A stretch of DNA of 64,000 bases from Nocardia sp. XZ_19_385 (GTDB taxonomy: Bacteria > Actinomycetota > Actinomycetes > Mycobacteriales > Mycobacteriaceae), in the NCBI RefSeq assembly GCF_015355755.1, contig NZ_JACVEE010000001.1, positions 1,736,001 through 1,800,000 on the forward strand, given 5' to 3'. Shown here one piece after another: positions 1 to 9,024 of the stretch. The translations under genes were made by a program, and so were the position numbers. Position 1 is the stretch's first letter, and each line of letters begins with the position of its first letter. The notes below the pieces were generated by a model that worked only from the letters and a program-made list of their open reading frames with translations, was not told where the DNA came from and did not search any database.

Positions 1-1864
1 TGACCATCACCGTCGCGTTCGGCACGTCCACGCCGACCTCGACCACCGTGGTGCAGACCAGCACATCGATGTCCCCGGCGTTGAAATCACGCATCACCTG
101 GTCTTTTTCGTCCGACGGCAAGCGGCCGTGCAGCAGGCCGACCCGGACGTTCGCCAGCGGACCGGCGCGCAGGGTGTCGAAGACGTCGAGGGCGGCTGCG
201 GTGGTCGGGGCTTCCTTCTCCTCGTCCTTCTTGCCCTTTTTCCCCTTGCCCGCTTCCTTTTCCTCATCGTCGCCAATGCGCGAACACACCACGTAGGCCT
301 GGCGCCCGGCCTCGACTTCCTCCAGGATGCGTTCCCACGCCCGGTCGACCCACGCCGGATGCTGTTTGCGCGGAACGACTTTCGAGGTGATCGGGGAACG
401 GCCGCGGGGCAGTTCGGTGAGCGTCGAGGTTTCCAGATCGCCCAGGGTCGTCATCGCGATGGTGCGCGGAATCGGGGTCGCGGTCATCACCAGCAGGTGC
501 GGGCTGACGCCCTTCTTCGCCTTGGCGCGCAACGCGTCTCGCTGCTCGACACCGAACCGGTGCTGTTCGTCGACGATCACCATGCCCAGGTCGAAGAACT
601 CCACCGCGTCCTGGATCAACGCGTGCGTACCGATCACGATGCCCGCCGTACCGGTCACGGCATCCAGCAGCGCCGCCTTCTTCGTCGCCGCGGGCATCGA
701 CCCGGTCACCAGCACGACCTTGGTCGAGTCCTCGGCCGCACCCAACTCCCCCGCCGTGCCGAGCTCGCCGAGCATGTTGCGCAGCGATCGATAGTGCTGG
801 GCGGCAAGCACTTCGGTCGGCGCCAACAGGGCGCACTGCTGACCGGCGTCGACCACCTGCAGCATGGCGTGCAATGCCACGATGGTCTTACCCGAACCCA
901 CCTCGCCCTGCAGCAGGCGGTGCATCGGCTGCACCTGTGACAGATCGTCGGAAATCTCCGAGATCACCTGCTGCTGACCGGCGGTCAACTCGAACGGCAG
1001 CTTCTTCTCGAACGCGGCGGCGATGCCTTCGGTGCGTGGCGGGCACGGCTTGGCGGTCCGGCCGGACACCTCGTGCCGGCGTTCGGCCAGCACCAGCTGC
1101 AAGGCCAGCGCCTCGTCGAACCGCAGCCGCTCCTTGGCCTGGTCGATATCGGTCTTGCGCTCGGGCAGATGGATCAACCGCAGCGCATCGGAGACCGCCA
1201 TCAGCGCGCGCTCGGCCCGAACCTGTTCCGGCAGTGGGTCATCGATCGGATCGAGCTGTTCGAGCACCTGCCGCACACAGGCCAGTAGATCCCAGCTCTG
1301 CACCTTCGCCGTCGCCGGATAGACCGGAATGAACTCCCGCTCCATGAACGAAACATCCACGCCCCCGGCGCCTTTCGCGCTCTCGGCGAGCCCGCGCAGA
1401 TCACCGCCGCCGCGCACCTTGGTGAACGTGCCGACCGAGTCGTCCTCGGCCTCGGGCAGGATCAGATATCCCGGATGCGAGAGGTTCCAGCTGCCGGGCC
1501 GCCAGTAGCTGACGGTGCCCGACATCATCGCCCGAAGACCTTCTTTGACAACGTATTTCACCTTGTCACCATTGAAGAAGGTAACCTCGACCGGCTTCCC
1601 GGCCCCGGTGTCGAGCTGCACCTTGAGCAGCGAACCGCGGCGGTTGCGCATCGGCTTCAGCTCGGTCTTGGCGATCCGCCCGACCACGGTGATGTGCGCG
1701 CCGTCCTCGGGCTCGCTCTCGGTGAGCGGCTGCCCCTGCGTGGCGTACCGCAGCGGATAGTGGCGCAGCAGATCCTCGACGGTGTTCATATCGAAGGCTT
1801 CGCCCAGCTTCTCGGCCGCTTTCACGCCGAGGACGTGGTCCAGCCGGTCACCAAGTGTCGCCAT
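1..1864 (-). CDS. recG: ATP-dependent DNA helicase RecG (3' end cut by window edge)
   Basis: RecG is the branch-migration helicase that remodels stalled forks and Holliday junctions. About 621 residues are visible, and roughly the last 120 should lie beyond position 1, judging from the usual length of about 740. The N-terminal part has the wedge/OB-fold region. A Walker A motif (GEVGSGKT) is encoded near 890-915 and the DEQH box (VDEQHRFGVEQ) near 540-580. The ATG at 1864 lies 24 bases after the DAK2 gene, so the two are probably co-transcribed, as I recall for mycobacteria. An odd Lys/Glu-rich low-complexity stretch of about 24 residues is encoded near 205-276, within the second helicase domain. 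Confidence 0.95.
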   Translation of the reverse strand, partial: MATLGDRLDHVLGVKAAEKLGEAFDMNTVEDLLRHYPLRYATQGQPLTESEPEDGAHITVVGRIAKTELKPMRNRRGSLLKVQLDTGAGKPVEVTFFNGDKVKYVVKEGLRAMMSGTVSYWRPGSWNLSHPGYLILPEAEDDSVGTFTKVRGGGDLRGLAESAKGAGGVDVSFMEREFIPVYPATAKVQSWDLLACVRQVLEQLDPIDDPLPEQVRAERALMAVSDALRLIHLPERKTDIDQAKERLRFDEALALQLVLAERRHEVSGRTAKPCPPRTEGIAAAFEKKLPFELTAGQQQVISEISDDLSQVQPMHRLLQGEVGSGKTIVALHAMLQVVDAGQQCALLAPTEVLAAQHYRSLRNMLGELGTAGELGAAEDSTKVVLVTGSMPAATKKAALLDAVTGTAGIVIGTHALIQDAVEFFDLGMVIVDEQHRFGVEQRDALRAKAKKGVSPHLLVMTATPIPRTIAMTTLGDLETSTLTELPRGRSPITSKVVPRKQHPAWVDRAWERILEEVEAGRQAYVVCSRIGDDEEKEAGKGKKGKKDEEKEAPTTAAALDVFDTLRAGPLANVRVGLLHGRLPSDEKDQVMRDFNAGDIDVLVCTTVVEVGVDVPNATVMV

Positions 1865-1888
1865 GCCGCATTCCCGTCTGTGCCTGAT

Positions 1889-3541
1889 TCATTCGACGCC
1901 GATCTGCACCAGATCACCATGCTGCCCACCGGAATACACCGTCACCTCGACACCGGGGAAACCCTGCCCGATGTGCTCGGCCAAGTCGCCGGCCAGCCCG
2001 TCCGGTGCGTCCGCGCCCATCAGCAGCGTGACCAATTCACCGCCGAAGCTGAGCATTCGGTCCAGCAGGGTCCGGGCCGCCGCGCGCACATCGTGGTCGA
2101 TCACCACCACGTCGTGGCCGACCAGGCCGAGACCGTCACCGGCCTCGCAGGTGCCCACCATGGTGAGGGCACGCTCCTGGGCCGCGCGCAGCGAACCCCA
2201 GCGGGTCGCGGCGGCCGCTTCGGACATGGCGAAGGCGTCATCGACCGCGATGCGGCCCCGGTCGTGCACGGCGGCGGCCGCCAGGCCCTGGACCATCGAT
2301 CCGCTCGGGAGCAGCAGCACGTCGCGGTGGGCGTCACGGGCGGCGACACCGACGGCGACGAGTTCATGGGCGGGCAGCGCACCGTTGGGCAGGACCAGGA
2401 CTTCCCGGTTCGGCATGCTCCGGATCGCGGCGAGGAGCGCCTGCGCGGTGACCGGGTCGTCCCCGAGCACGACCGCACCGGCCGCCTCGAACAAGGCGGC
2501 GGCGCCCGCGCCCGCGGCGACCGCGAGGATCCCGCGATCGGCCGGACCACCCGCCGACTCGGCCGCACAGTCGCCAGGTCCGGTGTGGACGGGTGCTGTG
2601 ACGGCGAAACTCTCGATGCGGATGCGGCTCAGCGTGCCCGCGACCAGACCCGCCTCCACGGCGGCGCCCGCGTCGACACAGTGCACATGCGAGGACCACA
2701 TTCCGGCGCCGTCGCCGACCACGACCACCGAATCCCCCAATTCGGACAAGCGGTCACGCAGGCGCGCGACACGGTCCTCGTCGGTGTCGGCCAGCAGGTA
2801 CATCACCTCGAAATGCGGGTCGTCCGCGGCACTTTCCGCGGCGGGCTCGCCGATCGGCTCGGCCACGCTGTCGCGATCGCCCGGCAGATACTCGGGCCGA
2901 TCCGGCGGTTCACCGGTGGCGACCGTGACCAGCCCGTCCAACAGCACAAGCAATCCGCGCGCCCCAGCGTCGACGACGCCGGCCTCGCGCAGCACACCGA
3001 GCTGATCAGGCGTGTCGTCCAGCGCCTTGGCAGCGCCATCGGCGGCGGCTACCGCCACGTCGGCCAGTGCGGTGCCGGGGCAGTCCGCCGCGCAACCGGC
3101 CGCATAGTCCAGAACGGTAAGCATGGTGCCTTCGACCGGCACGCTCAAAGATTCGCGGACCAGGGCCGCGCCCCGCCTCAGCGCCAGCCGCAGGGTTTCC
3201 GCGGTGAGCGGGCCTTCGCGCACCGCTTCCGCGATGCCACGCAGCACCTGCGTGAGGATGATGCCCGAGTTGCCGCGTGCGCCCGAGGTCGCGCCACGCG
3301 CCATGGCGGCGGCGACCTCGGCGGCGGGGATCTGCGTCACATCCGCGGCCACGGTTTCCGCGGCCAATAGCGCCGCGCGCATGGTCGCCAGCAGGTTGGT
3401 CCCGGTGTCGGCGTCGGCGATCGGGAAGACATTGAGGGCATTGATCTCGGCACGCCGCGACTCCAGGCCGTCGACGCAGATCCGCCCCCAGCGCAGCAGA
3501 ACTGCGCCATCGATCACATCCCGCGCTCCGGGCACCGTCAC
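1889..3541 (-). CDS. DAK2 (DhaL/FakA-like) kinase domain protein
   Basis: This 550-residue protein matches the YloV/FakA family, whose members bind ATP-Mg through a DhaL fold and, in Firmicutes, phosphorylate fatty acids held by FakB/DegV partners. The DhaL metal-binding motif DADTGTN sits at residues 43-49, followed by the Ser/Gly-rich loop GARGNSG. The C-terminal half is the FakA-type tail. The start is a GTG at 3541. It lies directly upstream of recG (24-base gap), the arrangement I recall for Rv2974c/Rv2975c, but here as one intact gene. The substrate cannot be told from sequence; no fakB/degV gene is in the window. Confidence 0.85.
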   Translation of the reverse strand: MTVPGARDVIDGAVLLRWGRICVDGLESRRAEINALNVFPIADADTGTNLLATMRAALLAAETVAADVTQIPAAEVAAAMARGATSGARGNSGIILTQVLRGIAEAVREGPLTAETLRLALRRGAALVRESLSVPVEGTMLTVLDYAAGCAADCPGTALADVAVAAADGAAKALDDTPDQLGVLREAGVVDAGARGLLVLLDGLVTVATGEPPDRPEYLPGDRDSVAEPIGEPAAESAADDPHFEVMYLLADTDEDRVARLRDRLSELGDSVVVVGDGAGMWSSHVHCVDAGAAVEAGLVAGTLSRIRIESFAVTAPVHTGPGDCAAESAGGPADRGILAVAAGAGAAALFEAAGAVVLGDDPVTAQALLAAIRSMPNREVLVLPNGALPAHELVAVGVAARDAHRDVLLLPSGSMVQGLAAAAVHDRGRIAVDDAFAMSEAAAATRWGSLRAAQERALTMVGTCEAGDGLGLVGHDVVVIDHDVRAAARTLLDRMLSFGGELVTLLMGADAPDGLAGDLAEHIGQGFPGVEVTVYSGGQHGDLVQIGVE

Positions 3542-3860
3542 CTCACTTTCCCTGTCGCCGCGTGCTCCCCGCCAGGTTAGCGGGCGTTACCGACACGACC
3601 GGGCCTAGACCAGGAGGAGGGGGTGACGGCGGGCAAATGCCCGCCCGCTAGACTGGCTTCCGCACATCGGCCGCTTCGGCCCACCCCCGGACCATCGGTT
3701 TGGTGGATCCGGACCGCGTTAGCTACCCTTGCAGGGTTGCCTCGCGCGGCCTTGGCCGGTTCGCGCTGGCCGACGCAAGTCGGCAAGGCATAAGACATTG
3801 TTTCCGGACATGCTGCGTCGGTCGCAGCGGTCCCCACTAGACATGAAGGAGTTCGCGACT
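3542..3860. promoter_or_regulatory. Divergent promoter region between DAK2 gene and rpmB
   Basis: This is about 320 bases without a convincing gene, between two divergent transcription units. A small stem (ACCCTTGCAGGGT, near 3725-3737) precedes rpmB. I could not assign -35/-10 boxes with confidence. No Zur-type operator was recognised by eye, although L28 genes are sometimes zinc-regulated. Confidence 0.35.
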
Positions 3861-4049
3861 ATGGCTGCCGTCTGCGACGTTTGCGCCAAGGGCCCCGGCT
3901 TCGGGAAGTCGGTCTCGCACTCGCACCGGCGTACCAACCGTCGCTGGAACCCGAACATCCAGACCGTGCGCGCGCAGGTTGCCCCCGGCAACACCAAGCG
4001 CATGAACGTGTGCACCTCCTGCCTGAAGGCCGGCAAGGTCACGCGCTAA
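3861..4049 (+). CDS. rpmB: 50S ribosomal protein L28
   Basis: This is ribosomal protein L28 of the large subunit, 62 residues, close to the family's usual 60-78. It begins [15 protein letters not shown] and has the typical [14 protein letters not shown] core. Two CxxC pairs (CDVC near the start and CTSC near the end) mark a zinc-binding C+ form of L28. The ATG at 3861 follows a GAAGGAG ribosome-binding site at 3844-3850. It stands alone on the plus strand, divergent from the DAK2-recG pair, and ends at a strong terminator. Confidence 0.95.
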   Translation: MAAVCDVCAKGPGFGKSVSHSHRRTNRRWNPNIQTVRAQVAPGNTKRMNVCTSCLKAGKVTR

Positions 4050-4064
4050 GCATTTACGAGGCAA

Positions 4065-4095
4065 CGCCCCGGCACCCTTCATGGGTGCCGGGGCG
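4065..4095. terminator. Intrinsic terminator, rpmB / MFS convergent
   Basis: A perfect 13-base-pair stem (CGCCCCGGCACCC with its complement, 5-base loop) is followed on the plus strand by TTTCCCTTTT. It lies between the convergent ends of rpmB and the exporter gene and may serve both. Confidence 0.85.
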
Positions 4096-4104
4096 TTTCC
4101 CTTT

Positions 4105-5802
4105 TCACAACTGTTTTCGTCGGCGGATCAGCAGTCCGAGGCTCGTCAGCGAGACAAGCACCAGTAGGACGACCACCGTTGCCCGGAAAGCGGTGACGAA
4201 GACCGTTCCCGAGAGACTTCGTGCGGCCGCCTGGACCACCGGGGTCACCTGCTCGGCGGTCTTGGCCGCGCCGGGCTGCTGCGCCGAGGCGTTGGAGTGA
4301 TCACAGCCGTCCGGTGTTCGTTCCGGCGTGGGCGATTGCAGCTGGAGCGTCGCACACCGTGCGAATTCGTCGGCGATGCTCGGCGCGAACGGAGTGACCG
4401 TCGTGAGTTGCTGCTGCAGCTGGGGACGCTCCTGGCTCACGGCCGCAGGCGCTGCGAGGGCGATGGCGTGGAAGAACAGGATGCCGATCAGCGCCACCCC
4501 GAGGGAGTTCCCGACCTGCTGTGCGGTCGGCACCAGGCCGGAAGCCGAATCGATGGACCGGGGCGGGACGGCCGCGACGACCGCGATCTGCAATCGCGCG
4601 GCCGCCGCGCCCACGCCCAGTCCGCCGAGTATCAACGGGATCAGCAGGACCGGCCACGACAGCGTGGCCGGTGACGAGTCCAGCGCCAGCAGCCAGCCGA
4701 CGAGCAGCACACCGAACAGCGCACAGCCGACCCCGATCATCCGGTTACCGAGCCGCCCGGCCAGCCGGGGTGCGGACAGTGCGCCGATGACCGCGCCCGC
4801 CGAGAACGGCAACGTCGCCACGCCCGTGCGCAAAGCGCTGTAGCCGAGCCCGAACTGGAGCGACACCGACATGGTGAACAGGTACGCGCCGAAGACACCG
4901 TAGACCACCAGGCAGGCCATGATCCAGCCGAAAAACCTTGGCTCGGTGAACAATCCGGGATCGATCAGTGGTGATCCACCGCGCGCGGACTCGCGCCGTT
5001 CATGAACAACGAACGCGGCGAAGATCAGCATCGCCGCGGCCAGCATCGCGAGAATCGGTAGCGACCAACGGTGTTCGCGGCCGATCGAGAGCCCGTAAAT
5101 GAGCAGGAACAGACCTGCCGTCGCCAGCACCGCACCCATCGCGTCCAGCGGGCACCGCTCGCGCACCACCGACCCGCACAGGTGCCGGGCCGCCAGCACG
5201 AGCGCCACCGCACCGGGAATCAGATTCACCAGGAAGATCGAACGCCAGGACAGGTCGAAGGGATTCGTGCCGAGCAGCACACCTCCGAGCAGCGGTCCCA
5301 GCATCGCCGCCGTCCCCGCCGTCGCACCGTAGAGCGCGAAAGCGAGATTGCGGCGCGCGGTATCGGCGAACCGCGCGCTGATGATCGCGATCGGTTGCGC
5401 TGACACCGCGCCCGCCGCGGCCCCTTGCAACACCCGCGCGGCGATCAGCGCGAGCGGAGTCGGGGCCAAGCCACACAGCACCGAGGCCCCGACGAACACC
5501 GCGAGCGCGGCGGTGAAGAACCCGCCGCGACCCCAGCGCATCCCCAGGCGCGCACTCGGCAGCAGTGCGCACGCCAGGGCGACGGTGTACCCGGTGAGCA
5601 TCAGCGAGGATTCGGCCGAGCTCGCCCCGAGCTCCCGGATGATATCCGGAATCGCGACGGTCACGATCGTCGCGTCGACCATCTGCATGAAGACGGCGAT
5701 GAACACCGCCACCACCCCGGCCCACACGGTCGATTTCCGGGTGGGACGCGGGGTTTCGAGGGCGGTGGCCAACGCGCTCACGGGTTGCCCATCACGCGAC
5801 AT
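4105..5802 (-). CDS. DHA2-family MFS drug/metabolite exporter
   Basis: This is a proton-driven exporter of the EmrB/QacA (14-TM) type, about 565 residues. Motif C-like and motif A-like segments are visible (VDATIVTVAIPDI near the first helix, then a run of hydrophobic helices), with a long soluble loop before the last helix. The ATG at 5802 overlaps the end of the upstream acyltransferase gene (stop at 5792) by 11 bases, so translation is probably coupled; an alternative in-frame ATG lies at 5829. Being the last gene of the gpgS-like/acyltransferase operon suggests that it exports, or gives immunity to, their product. The substrate is unknown. Confidence 0.85.
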   Translation of the reverse strand: MSRDGQPVSALATALETPRPTRKSTVWAGVVAVFIAVFMQMVDATIVTVAIPDIIRELGASSAESSLMLTGYTVALACALLPSARLGMRWGRGGFFTAALAVFVGASVLCGLAPTPLALIAARVLQGAAAGAVSAQPIAIISARFADTARRNLAFALYGATAGTAAMLGPLLGGVLLGTNPFDLSWRSIFLVNLIPGAVALVLAARHLCGSVVRERCPLDAMGAVLATAGLFLLIYGLSIGREHRWSLPILAMLAAAMLIFAAFVVHERRESARGGSPLIDPGLFTEPRFFGWIMACLVVYGVFGAYLFTMSVSLQFGLGYSALRTGVATLPFSAGAVIGALSAPRLAGRLGNRMIGVGCALFGVLLVGWLLALDSSPATLSWPVLLIPLILGGLGVGAAAARLQIAVVAAVPPRSIDSASGLVPTAQQVGNSLGVALIGILFFHAIALAAPAAVSQERPQLQQQLTTVTPFAPSIADEFARCATLQLQSPTPERTPDGCDHSNASAQQPGAAKTAEQVTPVVQAAARSLSGTVFVTAFRATVVVLLVLVSLTSLGLLIRRRKQL

Positions 5803-7210
5803 CCCGCGCGAGCGGGCCGATCCGGGCATGCGCGATCGATTCCATGACCCGCGTCAGCACGTCGCAATAGCGCGTCATCGCCCCGGCGGCGAGTGGGGTG
5901 TCCGGGAAAAGGGATGCGGCCCAGATCATGTCGTCGGTGCGCTGTACCCAGGTGTACACCTCCTCGGAGGTGCCCCGGCTGCCGAAGAAGGAGAAGTCGA
6001 GCGCGGAGAAAAGCTCGGCGCCGGGCAACTTCCGCAGGTCCAGAAACGACAACATCGGAGCGACCCAGCCGCGCCGGACGTGGAAACCCTCCTGCGCTTC
6101 CAGTAACTCCACCACGCGGTGCAGGGAAACGTTCGACAGCCATTTCCCGGCGGTGAAAGCGGCGTCAGCGCGCTGTGCCGTCGCAGCGAAGCCTTCGGCC
6201 GGATCGAATTCGAAGTCGATCGGGATCAGGCTGGCATACCAGCCGACGGTGCGCTGCTCGGCCGCACCGGCGCGGGTGTTCTTCGGCGACAGGTTGAAAT
6301 ACCGAGTGCGGCCGGATAATTGGTACTCGGCGTAGGCGGCTGCGGCGAACACACCGGACACCAAGCGCACTCCGGCCCGAGCGCATTCGTCCTCGAAGGC
6401 CGCGGCGGATGCACCCGACAGCAGCACGCGCCGATCCGAGGCCGCCGAGGCGGTCACGGTGGCCTCCGGATCCCGCAGCGGCAGCGGGAAACTGGGCAAC
6501 TTGCCGCCATTGGCCAGAATACGATCGGCCCACTGGGTGATCTGCGGCGACTGTGCCGCGAGCTCGGCTGCTTGCGCGCGTTCCCGCCCGCAGTACTCCA
6601 GATAGCTGGCCACCGGCACGTCGGCCAGCCGCGTCGCGGCGGCCGGGTCGAAATACAGCTGGACGACTTCCGCGGCGATGATCCCGCCGGAGACGGCATC
6701 GGTGTTGAGGTGGTCGCAGGCCACGACCACGGTGAACGAGCCGCCGTGCTCGATGATCGCGAAGCTGAAGCAATCCCAGCTGGTCGGGCCCGGTGTCACC
6801 CGCTGCACGATGCGGCTGATCAGCAAGCCGTCGATCTCGCCCCAGGAATCGGCGACGAGATCGATATCCTCGGCCGCCAGCACGCGTCGCTGAGTCCGGA
6901 GTGTGTCATCGATTTCGAACCAGCTGTGGAAGGCGTCGTGCCGGCGCACGACCGCGGTGGTGGCGCGGACCAGTGCCGCGATATCGGGATCACCCGCGAG
7001 GGTGAAGGCGCACAGGATCAGCCGATCGAATCGGCGGCCCGACTGCTTGGCGGTACGAGCCATTTCCAGGTAGGCGTCCTGCTGAAACGACGGTGGCGTG
7101 TCATCGGTGCGTGCCCGGATGGCCGCCGCTCGCGCGTTCTCGCTGGGACGAATGATCGTCAACCGGCCGCCCTTGGGCCGCCAGTCGTCGATGAGCCCGC
7201 TCTGCATCAT
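5792..7210 (-). CDS. Condensation/PapA-superfamily acyltransferase
   Basis: This 472-residue protein resembles stand-alone members of the chloramphenicol acetyltransferase/condensation-domain superfamily (PapA-like, NRPS C-domain). The catalytic HxxxD motif is HLNTD at residues 167-171, in the context VVACDHLNTDAVSGG. A C-terminal DFSFFGSRG segment sits where the structural DFGWG motif is expected. PapA-type enzymes esterify glycolipids or polyketides in mycolata. The ATG at 7210 has an AGGAGG box nine bases upstream. It lies 34 bases after the GpgS-like gene and overlaps the exporter, so the three form one operon. Acyl donor and acceptor are unknown; acylation of a glucosylglycerate-type product is an inference from context. 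Confidence 0.75.
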   Translation of the reverse strand: MMQSGLIDDWRPKGGRLTIIRPSENARAAAIRARTDDTPPSFQQDAYLEMARTAKQSGRRFDRLILCAFTLAGDPDIAALVRATTAVVRRHDAFHSWFEIDDTLRTQRRVLAAEDIDLVADSWGEIDGLLISRIVQRVTPGPTSWDCFSFAIIEHGGSFTVVVACDHLNTDAVSGGIIAAEVVQLYFDPAAATRLADVPVASYLEYCGRERAQAAELAAQSPQITQWADRILANGGKLPSFPLPLRDPEATVTASAASDRRVLLSGASAAAFEDECARAGVRLVSGVFAAAAYAEYQLSGRTRYFNLSPKNTRAGAAEQRTVGWYASLIPIDFEFDPAEGFAATAQRADAAFTAGKWLSNVSLHRVVELLEAQEGFHVRRGWVAPMLSFLDLRKLPGAELFSALDFSFFGSRGTSEEVYTWVQRTDDMIWAASLFPDTPLAAGAMTRYCDVLTRVMESIAHARIGPLARDVA

Positions 7211-7244
7211 GAGTTGAGTCCTCCTTTCGTTCCGGAGCCGGCGT

Positions 7245-8177
7245 TCAGGACGCGATCCGCAGCAGCGAGTTCATCGGGGGCCGATGCTCGGTGTGCAGGG
7301 CGGATTCTCGCGGCGCGAAACCTTCTGCGCCGAGCGGGAACTGGACGATGCCGGCGCCCGAATCGGGCAGTCCGCACCGTTCCAGCGCCGTCGCCATAAT
7401 TTGCCGGCTCATGACACCCAATTCGTGCAGCGGCCGATTGCGGTGCTTACGCACACCCAGATCGACCTGTCCGATGGCCGACGGCCCGTAGGTGTCGTAG
7501 ACATCGATCAGCAGACCGATTTCGACGCCGTAATGCGGTGCGAAGTAAAGCCTTTCGAGCGCATCCCGGGTCGCGGCGTATTCGCCGCCCAATGGTTGCA
7601 CCACATGGCGCAGGCCGGGCCGCAGCGCCGCCAGCAGGGGCCGTGCGACGAGTTCGGTCACCCGGCCGCCGCCGGATTCGTCGAATGTCTCGCCGACGAG
7701 CAACGGCCGACGGTAATAGGCCTTGCTGAAGACGAGGGATTCATCCAGCAGCAGCGGCCCGATGAGTTTGGGCACGAATTGCGGATCCGGATCGATGAGA
7801 TCGGAATCCATGAACATCACGATGTCGCCGGAGGCTACCGCCAGGGAACGCCACAGCACCTCGCCTTTGCCGGGCACGGGTGGATGGTCGGGCAGTACTG
7901 CCTCCCGGCTCACCACGGTCGCGCCGGCGGCGGCGGCGACGCGCATCGTGGCATCGGAGGAGCCGGAATCCATCACGATCAATTCGTCGACCAGTCCGGC
8001 GGGCAGGCATCGCACCGCGCGGACGACATCGCCCACGGTGGCTTCCTCGTTCAGCGCGGGCAGCACCACCGACACCGTTCGCCCGCGTTTCGCGGCAATC
8101 AGGTCCGGCACGCTCCAATGCGGTGTGGACCAGGTGCGAATATCGCCGTGGAATTCATTCATCAACAGATCGGCCAT
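7245..8177 (-). CDS. gpgS: Glucosyl-3-phosphoglycerate synthase-like GT81 glycosyltransferase
   Basis: It closely resembles M. tuberculosis GpgS (Rv1208), which transfers glucose from UDP-glucose to 3-phosphoglycerate, the first step toward methylglucose lipopolysaccharides. Visible family marks are the N-terminal SVVLPALNEEAT, the metal-binding DSD at residues 124-126 (FMDSDLIDP), PGKGE, the GGGRVTELVARPLLAALRP helix region and HRNRPLHELG near the acceptor site. The protein is 310 residues from the ATG at 8177, which has an AGGTGG box; a GTG at 8186 is also possible. It lacks the longer N-terminal extension of Rv1208. It heads an operon with an acyltransferase and an exporter, which is not the usual gpgS context, so it may be a second copy with a new role. 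Confidence 0.85.
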   Translation of the reverse strand: MADLLMNEFHGDIRTWSTPHWSVPDLIAAKRGRTVSVVLPALNEEATVGDVVRAVRCLPAGLVDELIVMDSGSSDATMRVAAAAGATVVSREAVLPDHPPVPGKGEVLWRSLAVASGDIVMFMDSDLIDPDPQFVPKLIGPLLLDESLVFSKAYYRRPLLVGETFDESGGGRVTELVARPLLAALRPGLRHVVQPLGGEYAATRDALERLYFAPHYGVEIGLLIDVYDTYGPSAIGQVDLGVRKHRNRPLHELGVMSRQIMATALERCGLPDSGAGIVQFPLGAEGFAPRESALHTEHRPPMNSLLRIAS

Positions 8178-8496
8178 TTCGACCACCTATCAAAAGAGAA
8201 GTGCTTTTGCGGAGGTACCGGGTGAGCCGCAGACTCGCACTCATTGCGAACCACGGCAAGGGTTTTCGGAAGTGGCCCTGATCACTTCGCCGCCCGGTGA
8301 AATTGGAGATCGAGAATCGCGGCGCTGCGATGATCGGACACTACAACTCGTTTGCAAGGCTGAATATCTGCGAGAGGAACCTTTCAGGCGGAAGTAACCT
8401 TCCATTAACCAATTTGGGTATAGTCCCGGCAATTCGGGCACGGACGCCGGGGCGCGAGAGTGACGGCAATCGCACTGTGCGGGATACTTCTCAGCC
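8178..8496. promoter_or_regulatory. Divergent intergenic region, gpgS-like operon / GNAT
   Basis: These 320 bases are lower in GC than their surroundings and hold no convincing gene. They must carry the promoter of the gpgS-like operon (minus) and of the GNAT gene (plus). An AT-rich stretch with TTAACCAATTTGGGTATAGT near 8404-8423 could hold a plus-strand -10 element; this is only suggestive. Confidence 0.3.
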
Positions 8497-8988
8497 ATGA
8501 ACCGCTGGCAGATCCGCCCGCTCACGGCCGAGCACACGCGTGGCCTGGCGGAATGCCACATCGCGTGCTGGCGTGCGGCCTATCAGGGGCTGGTGCCCGA
8601 GCACGTGCTCGCGGCCTTCGACGTGGAGCGGCTGACCCAGCGGTGGGAGCGTGACCGGATCAGGAATCCCGGCTGCCTGCATGTGGCGGTGGTCGACGAC
8701 ACCGTCATCGGATTCGCCGTAGCCGCACCGAACCGCGGCGAAACCGCAGTCGCCGCCATCGAGCTCAACGCCATCTATGTGCGGTCCCCTTGGCACGGCA
8801 CCGGAGTCGCGGACGAACTACTCCAGGCCGCGGTCGACCCGGCAGCCTCGTGTTCGCTGTGGGTCTTCGAGGAGAACCCGCGCGCCCAAGCCTTCTACCG
8901 CAAACACGGTTTCGAGCTCGACGGCGCCCGCAAGGTGGAGGAATTCAGCCCGGCCATGCAGGTCCGCATGGTGCGCCCCGGCCGCTGA
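8497..8988 (+). CDS. GNAT-family N-acetyltransferase
   Basis: This 163-residue protein has a complete GNAT fold. It begins with IRPLTAEHTRGLAEC, has a central strand ELNAIYVRSPWHGTGVADELL carrying the acetyl-CoA pyrophosphate loop (a W-H-G-T-G variant of R/QxxGxG/A), and ends with the FYRKHGFELDG motif typical of the family. The substrate cannot be inferred. The first acetyl-CoA loop residue is W rather than the more common R or Q, which is tolerated in this family. It is followed after 36 bases by an enoyl-CoA hydratase gene and may be co-transcribed with it. Confidence 0.8.
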   Translation: MNRWQIRPLTAEHTRGLAECHIACWRAAYQGLVPEHVLAAFDVERLTQRWERDRIRNPGCLHVAVVDDTVIGFAVAAPNRGETAVAAIELNAIYVRSPWHGTGVADELLQAAVDPAASCSLWVFEENPRAQAFYRKHGFELDGARKVEEFSPAMQVRMVRPGR

Positions 8989-9024
8989 AACCCGTCCCAC
9001 CTCGGGCCCATTAGTGTGCAGGAC

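Noticed and set aside
128..940. A 270-codon plus-strand open frame
   Set aside because: It is antisense to recG, whose Walker A and DEQH motifs are read from the minus strand.
1475..3370. A 631-codon plus-strand open frame
   Set aside because: It lies opposite the recG start and the DAK2 gene, whose products have clear family motifs. It is a GC-codon shadow.
3542..3860. N-terminally extended version of L28 starting at 3729
   Set aside because: The extension has no similarity to L28, and the ATG at 3861 has a good ribosome-binding site and the family's normal N terminus.
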